Positions 19,419 through 30,045 are shown, numbered from the stretch's first letter. The stretch is 37,580 nucleotides of DNA from Vermiphilus sp. (GCA_020722805.1 DYKA01000007.1:1-37580); one strand, 5' to 3'. The notes: generated by a model not told the origin, from the sequence alone. Numbers and translations are program-made.

Positions 19419-19757
19419 ATGCAGGAAATTCTCAAAGAGATAGTAAAAAAGGAAGAAGAAGCAAAATCAAAGATTGAAAACGCACAGCGAGCAGCAGACG
19501 AGATTATCTCAGACGCAAAGAAACAGGCAGACAGAATAATCATTGAAGCAAGGTCAACAGCAAAAAAGATTTCCGAAGAGATAAGAAAAGAAACTGAGAA
19601 TCAGATTAAAAAAAAGCATGAACAAATCATGGGCAGGGAAAAAAGCAGGATTGAACAGATAAAGTCAAACTGGCAGGATAAAATTGTCTCATCAGCTTCA
19701 AAAATACTCCAAAGGATTGTTGACATAAGACATTTGACCGGGAAACTTTTTGAATAG
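19419..19757 (+). CDS. V/A-type ATP synthase subunit G/H (peripheral stalk coiled coil)
   Basis: 112-aa coiled coil EEEAKSKIENAQRAADEIISDAKKQADRIIIEAR, first gene of the V-ATPase operon. Confidence 0.8.
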   Translation: MQEILKEIVKKEEEAKSKIENAQRAADEIISDAKKQADRIIIEARSTAKKISEEIRKETENQIKKKHEQIMGREKSRIEQIKSNWQDKIVSSASKILQRIVDIRHLTGKLFE

Positions 19758-19771
19758 TTCAGATATACTTT

Positions 19772-20761
19772 ATGAAACAACTGTCAAGATACGCGTATGC
19801 CAATACAAGAATCAGGGCAATGATATCAAAACTTCTTGATGAAGGGTTTTTTGCACGGGCTGCTTCCGCAAATTTGTCAGTTTTTGTTGAAATGCTCGGA
19901 AAAACCTGGTACGCCGAAGTCCTGAAAAGATTTGATAAGAGTGTGAACCCCAAAGATTTTGAAATTGAATGCAGAAACAGAGACAGAGAAATTATAAGAA
20001 AGATTGCAAAGTTCTATCTTTCAAGAAATGAGAAACAATTAATTTTGCTCCTTGATGAAAGATATACAGTTGAAGAACTCAAAACTGCTCTGAGATTGTG
20101 GAGACGGAAAATCAAGGGTGAAGATCTGCAGATAACCGGAAGATTTTTGTCTCTATCTTCAGCAAAGACCATAGACGATGTTGTAGAAATTCTTGAGGGT
20201 TCAGGATATGGTAAAGCAGTGAAGAATGCCAGAGAAAACTACTTGAAGCATGATTGGTTGTTTCCTGTGGAAATATCAATTGATACAGAATATTTTGAGA
20301 AACTTGGTAATCTTGTTGAGAAACTGTCTCCTTATGACAGGTCCATCGCAAGAAAGATAATTGGCGCAGAGATAGACAGGGAAAATCTTTCATGGCTTGG
20401 AAGGATACATCTGTATTATCAGGAAAGGGTTCCCCCGGAAATACAGGGTTTCATCCCGGGAGGGAGTCATATTTCAATTGAAGAGCTGAGGCGCATGTCT
20501 GTCAGTATTTCAGAGGTGGCAATCCAGAAAACAAAAATTCCACCAATGTATCGTGAAATAATTGGACTTATACCGCACAATCTTGTAGAAATGGACAGAT
20601 TGCTTGAAGGTATTATATCTCAAACGATTAGGAAAGCATTTATTGAAAAACCCTTCAGCATAGGTATTCCTGTTGGATATGTTTTTCTTAAACTCCGCGA
20701 GACGAAACGAATCATAAGCACTTTTATGACTAAATATTTTGTTGCCAGTGTTTATCAGTGA
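19772..20761 (+). CDS. atpC: V/A-type ATP synthase subunit C
   Basis: 329 aa beginning YAYANTRIRAMISKLLDEGFF. Position in the operon and length match V-type subunit C/d. Confidence 0.85.
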   Translation: MKQLSRYAYANTRIRAMISKLLDEGFFARAASANLSVFVEMLGKTWYAEVLKRFDKSVNPKDFEIECRNRDREIIRKIAKFYLSRNEKQLILLLDERYTVEELKTALRLWRRKIKGEDLQITGRFLSLSSAKTIDDVVEILEGSGYGKAVKNARENYLKHDWLFPVEISIDTEYFEKLGNLVEKLSPYDRSIARKIIGAEIDRENLSWLGRIHLYYQERVPPEIQGFIPGGSHISIEELRRMSVSISEVAIQKTKIPPMYREIIGLIPHNLVEMDRLLEGIISQTIRKAFIEKPFSIGIPVGYVFLKLRETKRIISTFMTKYFVASVYQ

Positions 20762-20767
20762 GGAAGT

Positions 20768-22678
20768 ATGCTTCAATCGGAAAAACTTGTGTTAATGAAT
20801 GCAGTGGTAAGAAAGAACAGGGCCATTGCAGTGCTTGCAAAATTACTCAGTACAGGATTTTTCCACCCATTTGACGCAGGTACTGTTTCCGCGGGGATTG
20901 AGCAGATCAAACAATGGCAGCAAGAATACGAATCAGCAAGATGGGATGATATCACTCTCAGATTCAAAAAAATTGTTGATGAGACAGGATTTTCGCCTTC
21001 AAAAAACAGAGAAGCGGCAACATATATTGAGGCGGAAAGCACTCTTGGAGAGATTGAAGAAGGCCTTGAATCTCTTATAGAAAAAAGAAATCAGATGCAT
21101 CAGCAGCTTGCCGAAATTGAAACAATACTTTCAAAAAGAATCGTGTATCTACCTGTTCCCATTGAAGAAAGATACACATTCATCCATACTGAACATGGAG
21201 AAATAGAGACAGAAAAGATATCCCTGCTTGAGAAATTGCTGGGCAGCATTCCACATCTTCTGATACCTGCGGAAAGCAGGAACAAGACAATTATTGTGTT
21301 TGTCGTAATTCTTAAAAGGGATATCGGTGTTTTTGAAAAAATCAAAAAAGAAATCGGCTGGATGCCGGTCACTGATGTTCTTATTAGCAGTACCCCGGTT
21401 GAAGAACTGAAAAGAAAAACAGAAGAGTTAAAATCTGAGATCGGGAAAATCAATGAGGAAATACATAAAATTGCTGCCAGACACATCTATTCCCTTGGGA
21501 AAATAGCAGTTTCTCTTGATATCCATCAAAAACTTAATCAGGCAAGAAAAGATATTTGCGCAACAGAAACAGTAACACTTTTAAGCGGCTGGATACCTGA
21601 GCAGAAAAAGCAAACTGCGTCAGAAATCATAAGAAAGACAGATCCGGCTTCCTATACTGAATTTGTTCCTGCAGAACTTTCAGGTGTTCCTGCAGAAGAA
21701 ATACCCGTTAAGATGAACCACAACAGATTTCTTAAACCATTTGAACTTATTGTTGGAACATATGGAGTTCCAAGATACGGTACCATTGATCCAACACTGT
21801 TTATTGCTATTTCATTTTTGTTGATGTTTGGTGCAATGTTTGGAGATACAGGACACGGCGCTATTTTTCTGTTTGCAGGAATAATTATGATGTGGCGCAT
21901 GAAAGATGTATTGAAGGAGGTAGGCATGTTGCTTTCTTATGTTGGGTTGTCATCAATAATATTTGGATTTTTATACGGCAGTATATTCGGGATTGAGTTT
22001 CATCCATTGTGGATTAATCCAATGAAAGATATTTCTGTCTTGTTTCGTGCCTGTATTGCTTTTGGAATTTTTATCCTCACCACAGGGATTTTCATTAATA
22101 TTGTAAATCTAGCCAGTAATAAGAATTTGAAATCTGTTTTTTTTGATAAAGCAGGCCTTTTTTCAGGACTGATTTATTGGGCAGGGATTGGACTGGCATC
22201 TGGTTTTCTTGCCAGGTCTAATGGTATAATTGTAAAATTTGCTGCAGCATTATTTGGCATAAGTATTTTTGCTATTTTTTCTAATTTGTTAATTGATGCA
22301 ATAAGAAAAAGGGAGGGCATCCTTGTTGGTTTTATTGAGGGATCTCTTCATATTTTTGAAATTGTGATGGGATATCTTGCAAATACTGTTTCATTTATTC
22401 GTATTTCAGCATTTGCTCTTAACCATTTTGGTTTTTTTATAACAATTTTTGCTATCTCTGATATGCTGAAAAGGTCAAGTATGTCAGGATTATCACTACC
22501 TTTTTTAATCTTTGGAAATATATTTGTTATTTGCCTTGAAGGACTCGTAGTAATGATACAATCTCTGCGTTTGAACTACTATGAGTTTTTTTCAAGGTTT
22601 TTTGTTGCAGGAAGAAGTCTTTATAATCCTTTGGTATTAAAGGCAAGCTCTGAAAATATTGAGCAGTATTTATCCTAA
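20768..22678 (+). CDS. atpI: V/A-type ATP synthase subunit I
   Basis: 636 aa. Cytosolic N-terminal half and multi-TM C-terminal half with LLMFGAMFGDTGHGAIFL and GSLHIFEIVMGYLANTVSFIRISAFALNH. Confidence 0.93.
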   Translation: MLQSEKLVLMNAVVRKNRAIAVLAKLLSTGFFHPFDAGTVSAGIEQIKQWQQEYESARWDDITLRFKKIVDETGFSPSKNREAATYIEAESTLGEIEEGLESLIEKRNQMHQQLAEIETILSKRIVYLPVPIEERYTFIHTEHGEIETEKISLLEKLLGSIPHLLIPAESRNKTIIVFVVILKRDIGVFEKIKKEIGWMPVTDVLISSTPVEELKRKTEELKSEIGKINEEIHKIAARHIYSLGKIAVSLDIHQKLNQARKDICATETVTLLSGWIPEQKKQTASEIIRKTDPASYTEFVPAELSGVPAEEIPVKMNHNRFLKPFELIVGTYGVPRYGTIDPTLFIAISFLLMFGAMFGDTGHGAIFLFAGIIMMWRMKDVLKEVGMLLSYVGLSSIIFGFLYGSIFGIEFHPLWINPMKDISVLFRACIAFGIFILTTGIFINIVNLASNKNLKSVFFDKAGLFSGLIYWAGIGLASGFLARSNGIIVKFAAALFGISIFAIFSNLLIDAIRKREGILVGFIEGSLHIFEIVMGYLANTVSFIRISAFALNHFGFFITIFAISDMLKRSSMSGLSLPFLIFGNIFVICLEGLVVMIQSLRLNYYEFFSRFFVAGRSLYNPLVLKASSENIEQYLS

Positions 22679-22692
22679 CCAGGAGGAGATTT

Positions 22693-23016
22693 ATGAGATT
22701 TTTTATGGGATATGTCAGGAATATTATGAGATTGTGCATAATCTCAGGTATTATGTCGGCTGGATATGTCTGGGCACAGACAACAGGGACAGATCCTGGA
22801 AATGTGGGAAAAGCATTCTATGCTGCGGCATTATCCACCGGGCTTGCTGCAATTGCCGCTGGAATTGCTGTTGCCTATGTTGGAACCGCGGCAGTTGGTG
22901 CACTTGCTGAAAAACCAGAGTTGACAGGAAGGGTTCTAATTTTTGTGGGACTTGCAGAAGGTATTGCCATATACGGGCTTATTACATCAATTATGATTCT
23001 CGGAAGGGTGCAATGA
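22693..23016 (+). CDS. atpK: V/A-type ATP synthase subunit K (proteolipid c ring)
   Basis: 107 aa. Signal-peptide-like N-terminus then a two-helix hairpin GLAAIAAGIAVAYVGTAAVGALAEKPEL / VLIFVGLAEGIAIYGLITSIMIL. Confidence 0.92.
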   Translation: MRFFMGYVRNIMRLCIISGIMSAGYVWAQTTGTDPGNVGKAFYAAALSTGLAAIAAGIAVAYVGTAAVGALAEKPELTGRVLIFVGLAEGIAIYGLITSIMILGRVQ

Positions 23017-23303
23017 AATTCTACTGTATTTCAGATCATGAAAGCGCAGATGGTTTCAAACTCTTGAATATTCATACAACCATTGTTTCAAATCACCAGC
23101 AGGCACGGGAAACATTTCAGAAGATTACAGGTCTTAAGGATGCAGGTATAATTCTTATCACCGACATAGCGGCTTCGTTTATACAGCAGGAAATTTTAAG
23201 TTTTACAAGAAAGAATGCGCAGCCGCTTGTTCTGGAGATCCCTTCCTGGAAAACTTCTGCATCAAGGATAAGAAGGAAAAGACACGAACATGAAAACAGA
23301 TGA
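23013..23303 (+). CDS. atpF: V/A-type ATP synthase subunit F
   Basis: 96 aa with the small Rossmann-like pattern DAGIILITDIAASFIQQEI and PLVLEIPSW, located between K and E. Confidence 0.85.
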   Translation: MKFYCISDHESADGFKLLNIHTTIVSNHQQARETFQKITGLKDAGIILITDIAASFIQQEILSFTRKNAQPLVLEIPSWKTSASRIRRKRHEHENR

Positions 23304-23922
23304 AAACACATCAATCGCGTTGATTTCTGAGATTGAAAAAGAAACCCAAATCAGAATTGATGGAATCAATCAACAGACAAAGGTGCAGGCAGAGCAGATT
23401 ATTTCAGAAGCAAGAAAACAGGCTGAAAGGATTATAAAAGAAGAAAAAGAAAAAACACAGCATCTACTTTCAGTGATGAAACAGAGGGCAGAAGCAACCC
23501 TGAAAATGGAAATAAGAAAAATGCACCTTGAACTGAAAAAAAATTTCGCAGATTCTGTAATTGAGAAGGTCAAAGAGATGGCTTCATCATTGAGACAGGA
23601 TTCAGAATATAGAAAATTTCTGACGAAAGCGATTATTGAGGGGATAATGGTGATAGACAGTCCTCAAATAGTGGTCAGGTTTTCTCCTGCAGACAGAACA
23701 TTTTTTAATCCTGATTTAGAAAAAGAACTTAAGGAAATATGCAGAAAGGATTTGAAAAAAAGTGTTTCAATAAATTTTGTCGAAGATAATTTTCAAGATA
23801 TAGGTGTTATTGTTTGTACGGCGGACGGCTTTGTGATGTATGAAAATACATTTTCTGCAAGGATGAGAAGAATGCATGAGACAATTTATTCTGAACTTTT
23901 ATCAGAGGAAATAAATGGCTGA
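23290..23922 (+). CDS. atpE: V/A-type ATP synthase subunit E
   Basis: 210 aa. N-terminal coiled coil EQIISEARKQAERIIKEEKEK plus a globular C-terminus; upstream of subunit A. Confidence 0.85.
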   Translation: MKTDENTSIALISEIEKETQIRIDGINQQTKVQAEQIISEARKQAERIIKEEKEKTQHLLSVMKQRAEATLKMEIRKMHLELKKNFADSVIEKVKEMASSLRQDSEYRKFLTKAIIEGIMVIDSPQIVVRFSPADRTFFNPDLEKELKEICRKDLKKSVSINFVEDNFQDIGVIVCTADGFVMYENTFSARMRRMHETIYSELLSEEING

Positions 23923-25678
23923 AATTGCCGGCAGAATAATTCGTGTAAATGGACCTGTGGTTCAAATAAGGTGCAACAAAAATCTTAAGATGCTGGACAT
24001 GGTTGAGATTGGTAATGAAAGGCTTATTGGTGAGATTGTCAGATTAAAAGAAGATATCGCTTATGTGCAGGTTTATGAGGATACAACATCCCTGAAAGCA
24101 GATGACCCTGTTTATTCTGATAATCTGCCTCTGTCCCTTGAACTCGGCCCAGGACTTTTAGGTAATATCTTTGATGGTATCCAGAGGCCCCTTGAGATGA
24201 TAAGGCAACAGGAGGGTGACTTTATTTCAAGGGGTGTGCACATCAATGCACTTAACAGGGAAAACAAACTGCATTTTATACCGACTAAAAAGAATGGCGA
24301 AAAGGTTCAACCTGGAGATGTTATTGGAGATGTTCTTGAAACATCATTAATAAAACACAGGATACTTGTCCCTCCTTATGCTCCTGAAGGCATCCTGCTA
24401 TCTGTTGCAGAAGAAGGTGATTACACGGTAGACGAGATAATTGCGCAGATAGACGCAAATGAAAATATCTTCCCACTGAGGATGTATCAAAAATGGGCAG
24501 TGAGAAAGCAAAGGCCATACAGACAGCGCATTCCAGTAAACGAGGCTCTTATCACCGGACAAAGGGTCATAGATACACTTTTCCCTATTGCAAAGGGCGG
24601 ATGCGTGGCGGTGCCAGGAGGATTCGGAACAGGGAAAACAGTTGTTCAACATCAGCTCGCCAAGTGGAGCGATGCCGATGTTGTTGTTTTCGTTGGATGC
24701 GGTGAACGCGGAAATGAAATGACAGATGTTCTCAAGAATTTTACCCGCCTGGTTGACCCGAGAACTGGAAAGATGTTGCTGGAACGAACTGTTTTCATAG
24801 CCAACACCTCAAACATGCCTGTGGCGGCAAGAGAAGCAAGTATTTATACTGGAATGACAATTGCGGAATATTACAGGGATATGGGATACAATGTTGCGTT
24901 GATGGCTGATTCAACTTCAAGATGGGCCGAGGCATTGAGAGAACTTGCAGGTAGAATGGAAGAAATACCTCTGGAGGAAGGATTTCCATCCTATCTTCCA
25001 GCACGGCTTGCCGAGTTCTATGAAAGATCCGGAAATGTAATAACACTCAGCGGTGAAAAAGGTTCAATAACGGTTATTGCATCTGTCTCACCACCCGGCG
25101 GGGATTTTTCAGAACCGGTTACATCTCACACAAAAAGATTTGTGAGATGTTTCTGGGCCCTTGATAGGGACCTTGCTTATTCCCGTCATTATCCCGCGAT
25201 AAGCTGGATAGAAAGTTATTCGGAATACATTGAAGATGTTAAAACATGGTGGAATCAGCATACTAATGGTGAGTGGCTGGACTTCAGATATATGATGCTT
25301 GACCTTCTTCAGAAAGAACAGCGGCTTCAGCAGGTTGTGAAACTTATAGGTGCGGATGTTCTGCCAAATACCCAGAAACTTATTCTTGAGACCTGCGCGC
25401 TGTTTAAGAATGCTTTTTTGCAGCAGAACGCATTTGACGAGATTGACACATTCTGTTCAGCACACAAACAGTTTCTGATGTTCAAGGCAATAATAATCTT
25501 TTACAGGGTTGGTGATGAACTTGTAAGAAGAGGCGTTGAAATATCAGAAATCAGAGAAACATCCGTATATCAGGAAATCATGCGTATGAAAACAGAGTAC
25601 CCAGAAACCCGGCTTGACAAACTCAAGCAGTTTGTTGCCACTATTGAAGAAAGATTAAGACAGCTGGAGAAAAAATGA
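23915..25678 (+). CDS. atpA: V/A-type ATP synthase catalytic subunit A
   Basis: 587 aa. P-loop [76 protein letters not shown]. Confidence 0.97.
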   Translation: MAEIAGRIIRVNGPVVQIRCNKNLKMLDMVEIGNERLIGEIVRLKEDIAYVQVYEDTTSLKADDPVYSDNLPLSLELGPGLLGNIFDGIQRPLEMIRQQEGDFISRGVHINALNRENKLHFIPTKKNGEKVQPGDVIGDVLETSLIKHRILVPPYAPEGILLSVAEEGDYTVDEIIAQIDANENIFPLRMYQKWAVRKQRPYRQRIPVNEALITGQRVIDTLFPIAKGGCVAVPGGFGTGKTVVQHQLAKWSDADVVVFVGCGERGNEMTDVLKNFTRLVDPRTGKMLLERTVFIANTSNMPVAAREASIYTGMTIAEYYRDMGYNVALMADSTSRWAEALRELAGRMEEIPLEEGFPSYLPARLAEFYERSGNVITLSGEKGSITVIASVSPPGGDFSEPVTSHTKRFVRCFWALDRDLAYSRHYPAISWIESYSEYIEDVKTWWNQHTNGEWLDFRYMMLDLLQKEQRLQQVVKLIGADVLPNTQKLILETCALFKNAFLQQNAFDEIDTFCSAHKQFLMFKAIIIFYRVGDELVRRGVEISEIRETSVYQEIMRMKTEYPETRLDKLKQFVATIEERLRQLEKK

Positions 25679-27093
25679 ATATGTACAATCTTCGCGAGTA
25701 CACAAACCTTGAAGAAATAGCAGGGCAACTTTTTGTTATAAGGAATATCCATAATGCCGGATACAATGAAATTGTTGAAATTTCAGAAGAAAACGGTAAT
25801 GTGAGAATCGGTACTACCCTTGAAGTCGGTGAAGGGTATGCAGTGGTTCAGGTTCTCGGCGGAACAGGCGGGCTTTCTTTGAAAAACTGCAGGGTCAGGT
25901 TCAAGGGAGAACCGCTCTTGTTCGGGGCTTCACAGGATATGCTGGGAAGGGTTTTTGACGGACTGGGTAATCCTCTTGATGGGCTGCCGAAACCAGTTCC
26001 AGAAGAAATGATGAATGTGAATGGAATGGCAATGAATCCGGCTGCGAGGGATTATCCCGAAAACATTATAGAAACAGGCATATCAACAATTGATGTCATG
26101 AATACACTTGTCAGGGGACAAAAACTCCCATTTTTTTCAGGAAGCGGTTTGCCGCATGACCTTGTTGCAGCCCAGATTGTCAGACAGTCGCGTGTTAAAG
26201 GAGAAGGGTTTTGTGTTGTGTTTGCAGGCATGGGCGTGAAATATGATACTGCGCGTTTTTTCATCAAGAGTTTTGAGGAAACAGGCGCTCTTGACAACGT
26301 TGTTTCGTTTCTTTCACTCGCTGATAGTCCCTCTCTCACAAGATTGATGACACCAAGGTTTGCTTTAACAGCTGCTGAGTTCCTTGCTTTCAGAAAGGAT
26401 ATGCATGTCCTTGTTGTGTTAACAGATATGTCAAACTACTGTGAGGCATTGAGGGAACTTTCAACAATGAGAGGTGAAATCCCAGCAAGAAAGGGATATC
26501 CTGGCTATCTGTACAGCGACCTTGCAAGCATATATGAAAGGGCTGGAAGAATAAGAAACAGGAAAGGTTCAATCACACAGATACCAATTCTCACAATGCC
26601 AAACGATGACATTACCCATCCTGTGCCGGATCTTACCGGCTATATTACAGAGGGACAGATTGTGCTTGACAGAGAATTACACGCACGTGGAATCTATCCG
26701 CCGATTGCAGTACTTCCTTCCCTTTCTCGTTTGATGAAAGACAATATCGGTAAGAGCAGAACAAGGGAAGACCATCCCGGGCTTGCTTCCCAACTTTTTG
26801 CGTCATACGCAAGAACAAAAGAAATAAGAGCGATTGCATCAATCATAGGAGAAGAAGAACTTTCTTCTCTTGACCTTGTTTATCTGAAATTTGGAGAGAT
26901 ATTTGAGAATAAGTTTGTGAGCCAGTCATACGATGAAAGAAGGACTATTGAAGAAAGCCTGGAGATTGGCTGGGACGTTATTTCAGAACTACCAGAAGAA
27001 GAACTTGTCAGAATAAGCCAGCAGCAGATTAAACAGAGATACAGGTACAAAAATGGCGATAAGAATATCGGCAACAAAAACAAATCTGATTAA
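25675..27093 (+). CDS. atpB: V/A-type ATP synthase subunit B
   Basis: 472 aa. [80 protein letters not shown]. Confidence 0.97.
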   Translation: MNMYNLREYTNLEEIAGQLFVIRNIHNAGYNEIVEISEENGNVRIGTTLEVGEGYAVVQVLGGTGGLSLKNCRVRFKGEPLLFGASQDMLGRVFDGLGNPLDGLPKPVPEEMMNVNGMAMNPAARDYPENIIETGISTIDVMNTLVRGQKLPFFSGSGLPHDLVAAQIVRQSRVKGEGFCVVFAGMGVKYDTARFFIKSFEETGALDNVVSFLSLADSPSLTRLMTPRFALTAAEFLAFRKDMHVLVVLTDMSNYCEALRELSTMRGEIPARKGYPGYLYSDLASIYERAGRIRNRKGSITQIPILTMPNDDITHPVPDLTGYITEGQIVLDRELHARGIYPPIAVLPSLSRLMKDNIGKSRTREDHPGLASQLFASYARTKEIRAIASIIGEEELSSLDLVYLKFGEIFENKFVSQSYDERRTIEESLEIGWDVISELPEEELVRISQQQIKQRYRYKNGDKNIGNKNKSD

Positions 27094-27679
27094 AACAAAA
27101 GGTGTACTTTCTCTTTGCAGAGAAGGATACCAGCTTCTTGATGAAAAAAGGAGAATCCTTTTGATGGAGATCTCTTCAATCACAAAGATTATTGACAGAA
27201 TTCAGGAAGATGTCAATGAATCCATTTCAGATGCTTATGCTGCTGTGGAAAAAGCCCTTGCAGCAATGGGGAAATCAGGACTTAAAAACCTCGCAGCCGG
27301 GATTGACACAGAGATTGAAATAAATATTACAGAGAAAAAACTGATGGGAACGAGTATCCCATCTGTTTCGTTGAGTTTGAAGGAAAGGCCTCCTTTTTTC
27401 AGTCCCGTTGGTGTGCATCCGGCACTTGACCAGGCCCTTGTCCTTTTAAGAGAAACCATAAAACATATAGCAGAACTTGCAGAAAAAAGGATCGCTCTTC
27501 AACGGCTTGAAAAAGAATTTCAGAGAACCACAAAAAAGGTAAATGCCCTTGAAAAGATACACATTCCGTATTACAATGAAGTGGTAAAGGTTATCACTGA
27601 GAGGCTTGATGAAGAATCAAGAGAAGCATTCACAACACTAAAGGAAATAAAAAGAAAACTGGCATCACGGGAGTTATGA
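27053..27679 (+). CDS. atpD: V/A-type ATP synthase subunit D (central rotor)
   Basis: 208 aa. [36 protein letters not shown]. Overlaps the 3' end of subunit B by 41 bp. Confidence 0.93.
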   Translation: MAIRISATKTNLIKTKGVLSLCREGYQLLDEKRRILLMEISSITKIIDRIQEDVNESISDAYAAVEKALAAMGKSGLKNLAAGIDTEIEINITEKKLMGTSIPSVSLSLKERPPFFSPVGVHPALDQALVLLRETIKHIAELAEKRIALQRLEKEFQRTTKKVNALEKIHIPYYNEVVKVITERLDEESREAFTTLKEIKRKLASREL

Positions 27680-28153
27680 ATGATAACGATTAAACACATT
27701 GTTGTTGCGTGTGCGGTTGATAGTTTTTCTACGTACACGATCAGGTACTCAATAGAATTGGCAAAACTATTGAATGCAAAACTTACCATACTTCACATTG
27801 TGGATGTGTCAAGGCTGCAGGAGCTTATAAAGATCGGGCTGTTCAAAGAAAAAGAGAGAAAATTCATTGAACAGGACCTTGAAAGAGAAGGCAGGGTATT
27901 TGTTGAAAGATTTAAGAATATTGCGAAGGAAACCGGTGTTGATTGCGATGTGATTGTGATGTGGGGCACAGTACACAAGCAGGTTGCCCGGGTTGTAAAG
28001 GATACAGAAGCCAATCTTCTTGTCATTGGTGGAATACCACATACCTGTGAAGCAGGAGGAAGTACTGAAGGAGAACTTATTCTTGCTGAGGCGCCATGCC
28101 CTGTTCTTGTTGTGAAAAAGCCAGAGCATGACTGGACAGATGTAACATCCTGA
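27680..28153 (+). CDS. Universal stress protein (UspA family)
   Basis: 157 aa. IVVACAVDSFSTYTIRYSIELAKLLNAKLTILHIVD, NLLVIGG, CPVLVVKKP. Confidence 0.9.
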   Translation: MITIKHIVVACAVDSFSTYTIRYSIELAKLLNAKLTILHIVDVSRLQELIKIGLFKEKERKFIEQDLEREGRVFVERFKNIAKETGVDCDVIVMWGTVHKQVARVVKDTEANLLVIGGIPHTCEAGGSTEGELILAEAPCPVLVVKKPEHDWTDVTS

Positions 28154-28170
28154 AAAGGAGGTGTCTATTT

Positions 28171-28716
28171 ATGAAAAAGAAAATGAGGTGGATTTTTCCT
28201 GCGATTCTTTTGTGTTTCCTTATGGTAAATACAGGTGATGCAAAAGAGAAAAAAATGGGAGGTGTCGCTATGAGGATAACAAGTAGTGCATTTCAGCACA
28301 ATACTATGATTCCTGTAAAATACACATGCGAAGGAATGGATATCAACCCGCCTTTGTTGATAGATGGCATACCTGAAAAAACAAAAAGTATTGTCCTGAT
28401 CATGGACGACCCTGATGCTCCTGTGGGAACATGGATACACTGGATTGTTTTTAATATCCCCTGTACCGGAACAAAACTTGAGATTAAAGAGAATTCTATT
28501 CCTGGAATTCCGGGATGGAACGATTTCAGAAGAGTTAATTACGGCGGACCATGTCCACCTTCAGGAACCCACAGGTACTTCTTCAAAGTTTATGCCCTTG
28601 ACACAATGCTGAATCTGAGGAAAGGAGCAAAACGACAGGAAGTTGAAAGAGCAATGCAGGGGCATATTCTTGCTCAGGCAGAACTTATAGGTCTTTATAA
28701 GAGGCAGGGCAGGTAA
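28171..28716 (+). CDS. YbhB/YbcL family Raf kinase inhibitor-like (PEBP) protein with signal peptide
   Basis: IPVKYTCEGMDINPPLLIDGIPEKTKSIVLIMDDPDAPVGTWIHWIVFNIP, NDFRRVNYGGPCPPSGTHRYFFKVYALD. Strong SD AAAGGAGGTG upstream. Confidence 0.93.
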   Translation: MKKKMRWIFPAILLCFLMVNTGDAKEKKMGGVAMRITSSAFQHNTMIPVKYTCEGMDINPPLLIDGIPEKTKSIVLIMDDPDAPVGTWIHWIVFNIPCTGTKLEIKENSIPGIPGWNDFRRVNYGGPCPPSGTHRYFFKVYALDTMLNLRKGAKRQEVERAMQGHILAQAELIGLYKRQGR

Positions 28717-28731
28717 ATCCTCTTCAGTTAT

Positions 28732-28755
28732 CCTTATGGAAGAAAAAACATAAGG
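28732..28755 (+). terminator. Weak terminator-like hairpin after the PEBP gene
   Basis: CCTTATG-10 nt-CATAAGG perfect 7-bp stem, followed by an AT-rich stretch (TTTATTTTCCTTTTT) but no immediate T tract. Confidence 0.3.
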
Positions 28756-28842
28756 CAGAAAGAATTTATTTTCCTTTTTGACAACGGGTTATTTAAGTAG
28801 AAAATTAACAGGTCCTGTCTGTCCTGAATACAGGAGTGTGAT

Positions 28843-30045
28843 ATGCTTAAGGTCGGGATTATTGGTTTTGGACTTCGTGTTTCGCATATGGCTGCATATA
28901 TGAAGGTTTTCGGCATACCGTACAGAATTGCCGCAATTGCTGATCCCGCTGTTGAAGAGATTGAAAAGGCTGTTAAGGAAAAAGTACCTGAGGCTCACAT
29001 AAGAAGAAGAATTGACCCTGAATTAATGCAGGATACAAAGTATTTTGTTTCAGCAGATGAAATGCTTGATAAGACAGAACTTGATGGGGTTATGATTGGA
29101 ACAAGATGTTATCTTCACACGGAAATGGCATGCAAGGTTGCAGAGAAGAACATTCCTCTTTTCCTTGAAAAACCTGTGGCAATAAATTTTGCTCAATTAA
29201 AAACGCTGGAAAAAGCATTCCAGAATGTTACTGCTCCGGTTGTCGTTTCATTTCCTCTACGTCTTTCTCCAATGGCTATGAGGGTAAAACAGATAATTGA
29301 ATCAGGAAGAATTGGAGAAGTTGAGCATGTTGTTGCGGTGAATGATGTTCCCTACGGGTATGTTTATTTCAATTCATGGTACAGGAACTATCAGGAGGTC
29401 GGAGGACTTTTCCTTCAAAAAGCGACCCACGACTTTGATTATATTTTTTTTCTGACAGGGAGAAAGCCGAAAATGATAGCCGCAATGAACTCCCAGAGGA
29501 TTTACGGGAAAAGGGATAAGCCATTTGAACTATTGTGCAAGGACTGTGATGAAAGAATGGAGTGTATTGAAAGTCAGTTCAATCTTTTCTACAAAAGGTT
29601 CAGAGGCGAAAAGGTTGAATGGAATGAATGGCAGAAGTGTATGTTTTCAAAAGAAATAAAAAATGAGGATAGCGGCAATGCGCTTATTGAACTTGACAAT
29701 GGTGTTCAGATAAGTTATACGCAGAACTTTTTTGTCAGGAATCAGAGGGTTGCAAGACGCGGGGCACGGCTTTACGGATACAAGGGAACAATTGATTTTG
29801 ACTGGTATCGCAACACAATAATTGTGTATGACCATTTTACACCGGTTGTTGAGACAATTGAATTTACAGGAGATATACCTCATTTTGGCGGAGACAGGGA
29901 ACTTGCATATGATTTTCTTATGGCAATGAAAGAAAAAAAGCCATCCCGGTCTCCAATAGATGCAGGAATAACCAGTGCCCTTACATGTTTATGGGCTCGT
30001 GAATCAGCCGAGAAAAGGCAATTTTTTGAAATCAGGATGCCATGA
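28843..30045 (+). CDS. Gfo/Idh/MocA family oxidoreductase with a Cys-rich insertion
   Basis: 400 aa. N-terminal VGIIGFGLRVSHMAAYM, FLEKPVAINFAQL, and C-x2-C-x5-C (LLCKDCDERMECIES) plus a later WQKCMF. Confidence 0.88.
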   Translation: MLKVGIIGFGLRVSHMAAYMKVFGIPYRIAAIADPAVEEIEKAVKEKVPEAHIRRRIDPELMQDTKYFVSADEMLDKTELDGVMIGTRCYLHTEMACKVAEKNIPLFLEKPVAINFAQLKTLEKAFQNVTAPVVVSFPLRLSPMAMRVKQIIESGRIGEVEHVVAVNDVPYGYVYFNSWYRNYQEVGGLFLQKATHDFDYIFFLTGRKPKMIAAMNSQRIYGKRDKPFELLCKDCDERMECIESQFNLFYKRFRGEKVEWNEWQKCMFSKEIKNEDSGNALIELDNGVQISYTQNFFVRNQRVARRGARLYGYKGTIDFDWYRNTIIVYDHFTPVVETIEFTGDIPHFGGDRELAYDFLMAMKEKKPSRSPIDAGITSALTCLWARESAEKRQFFEIRMP

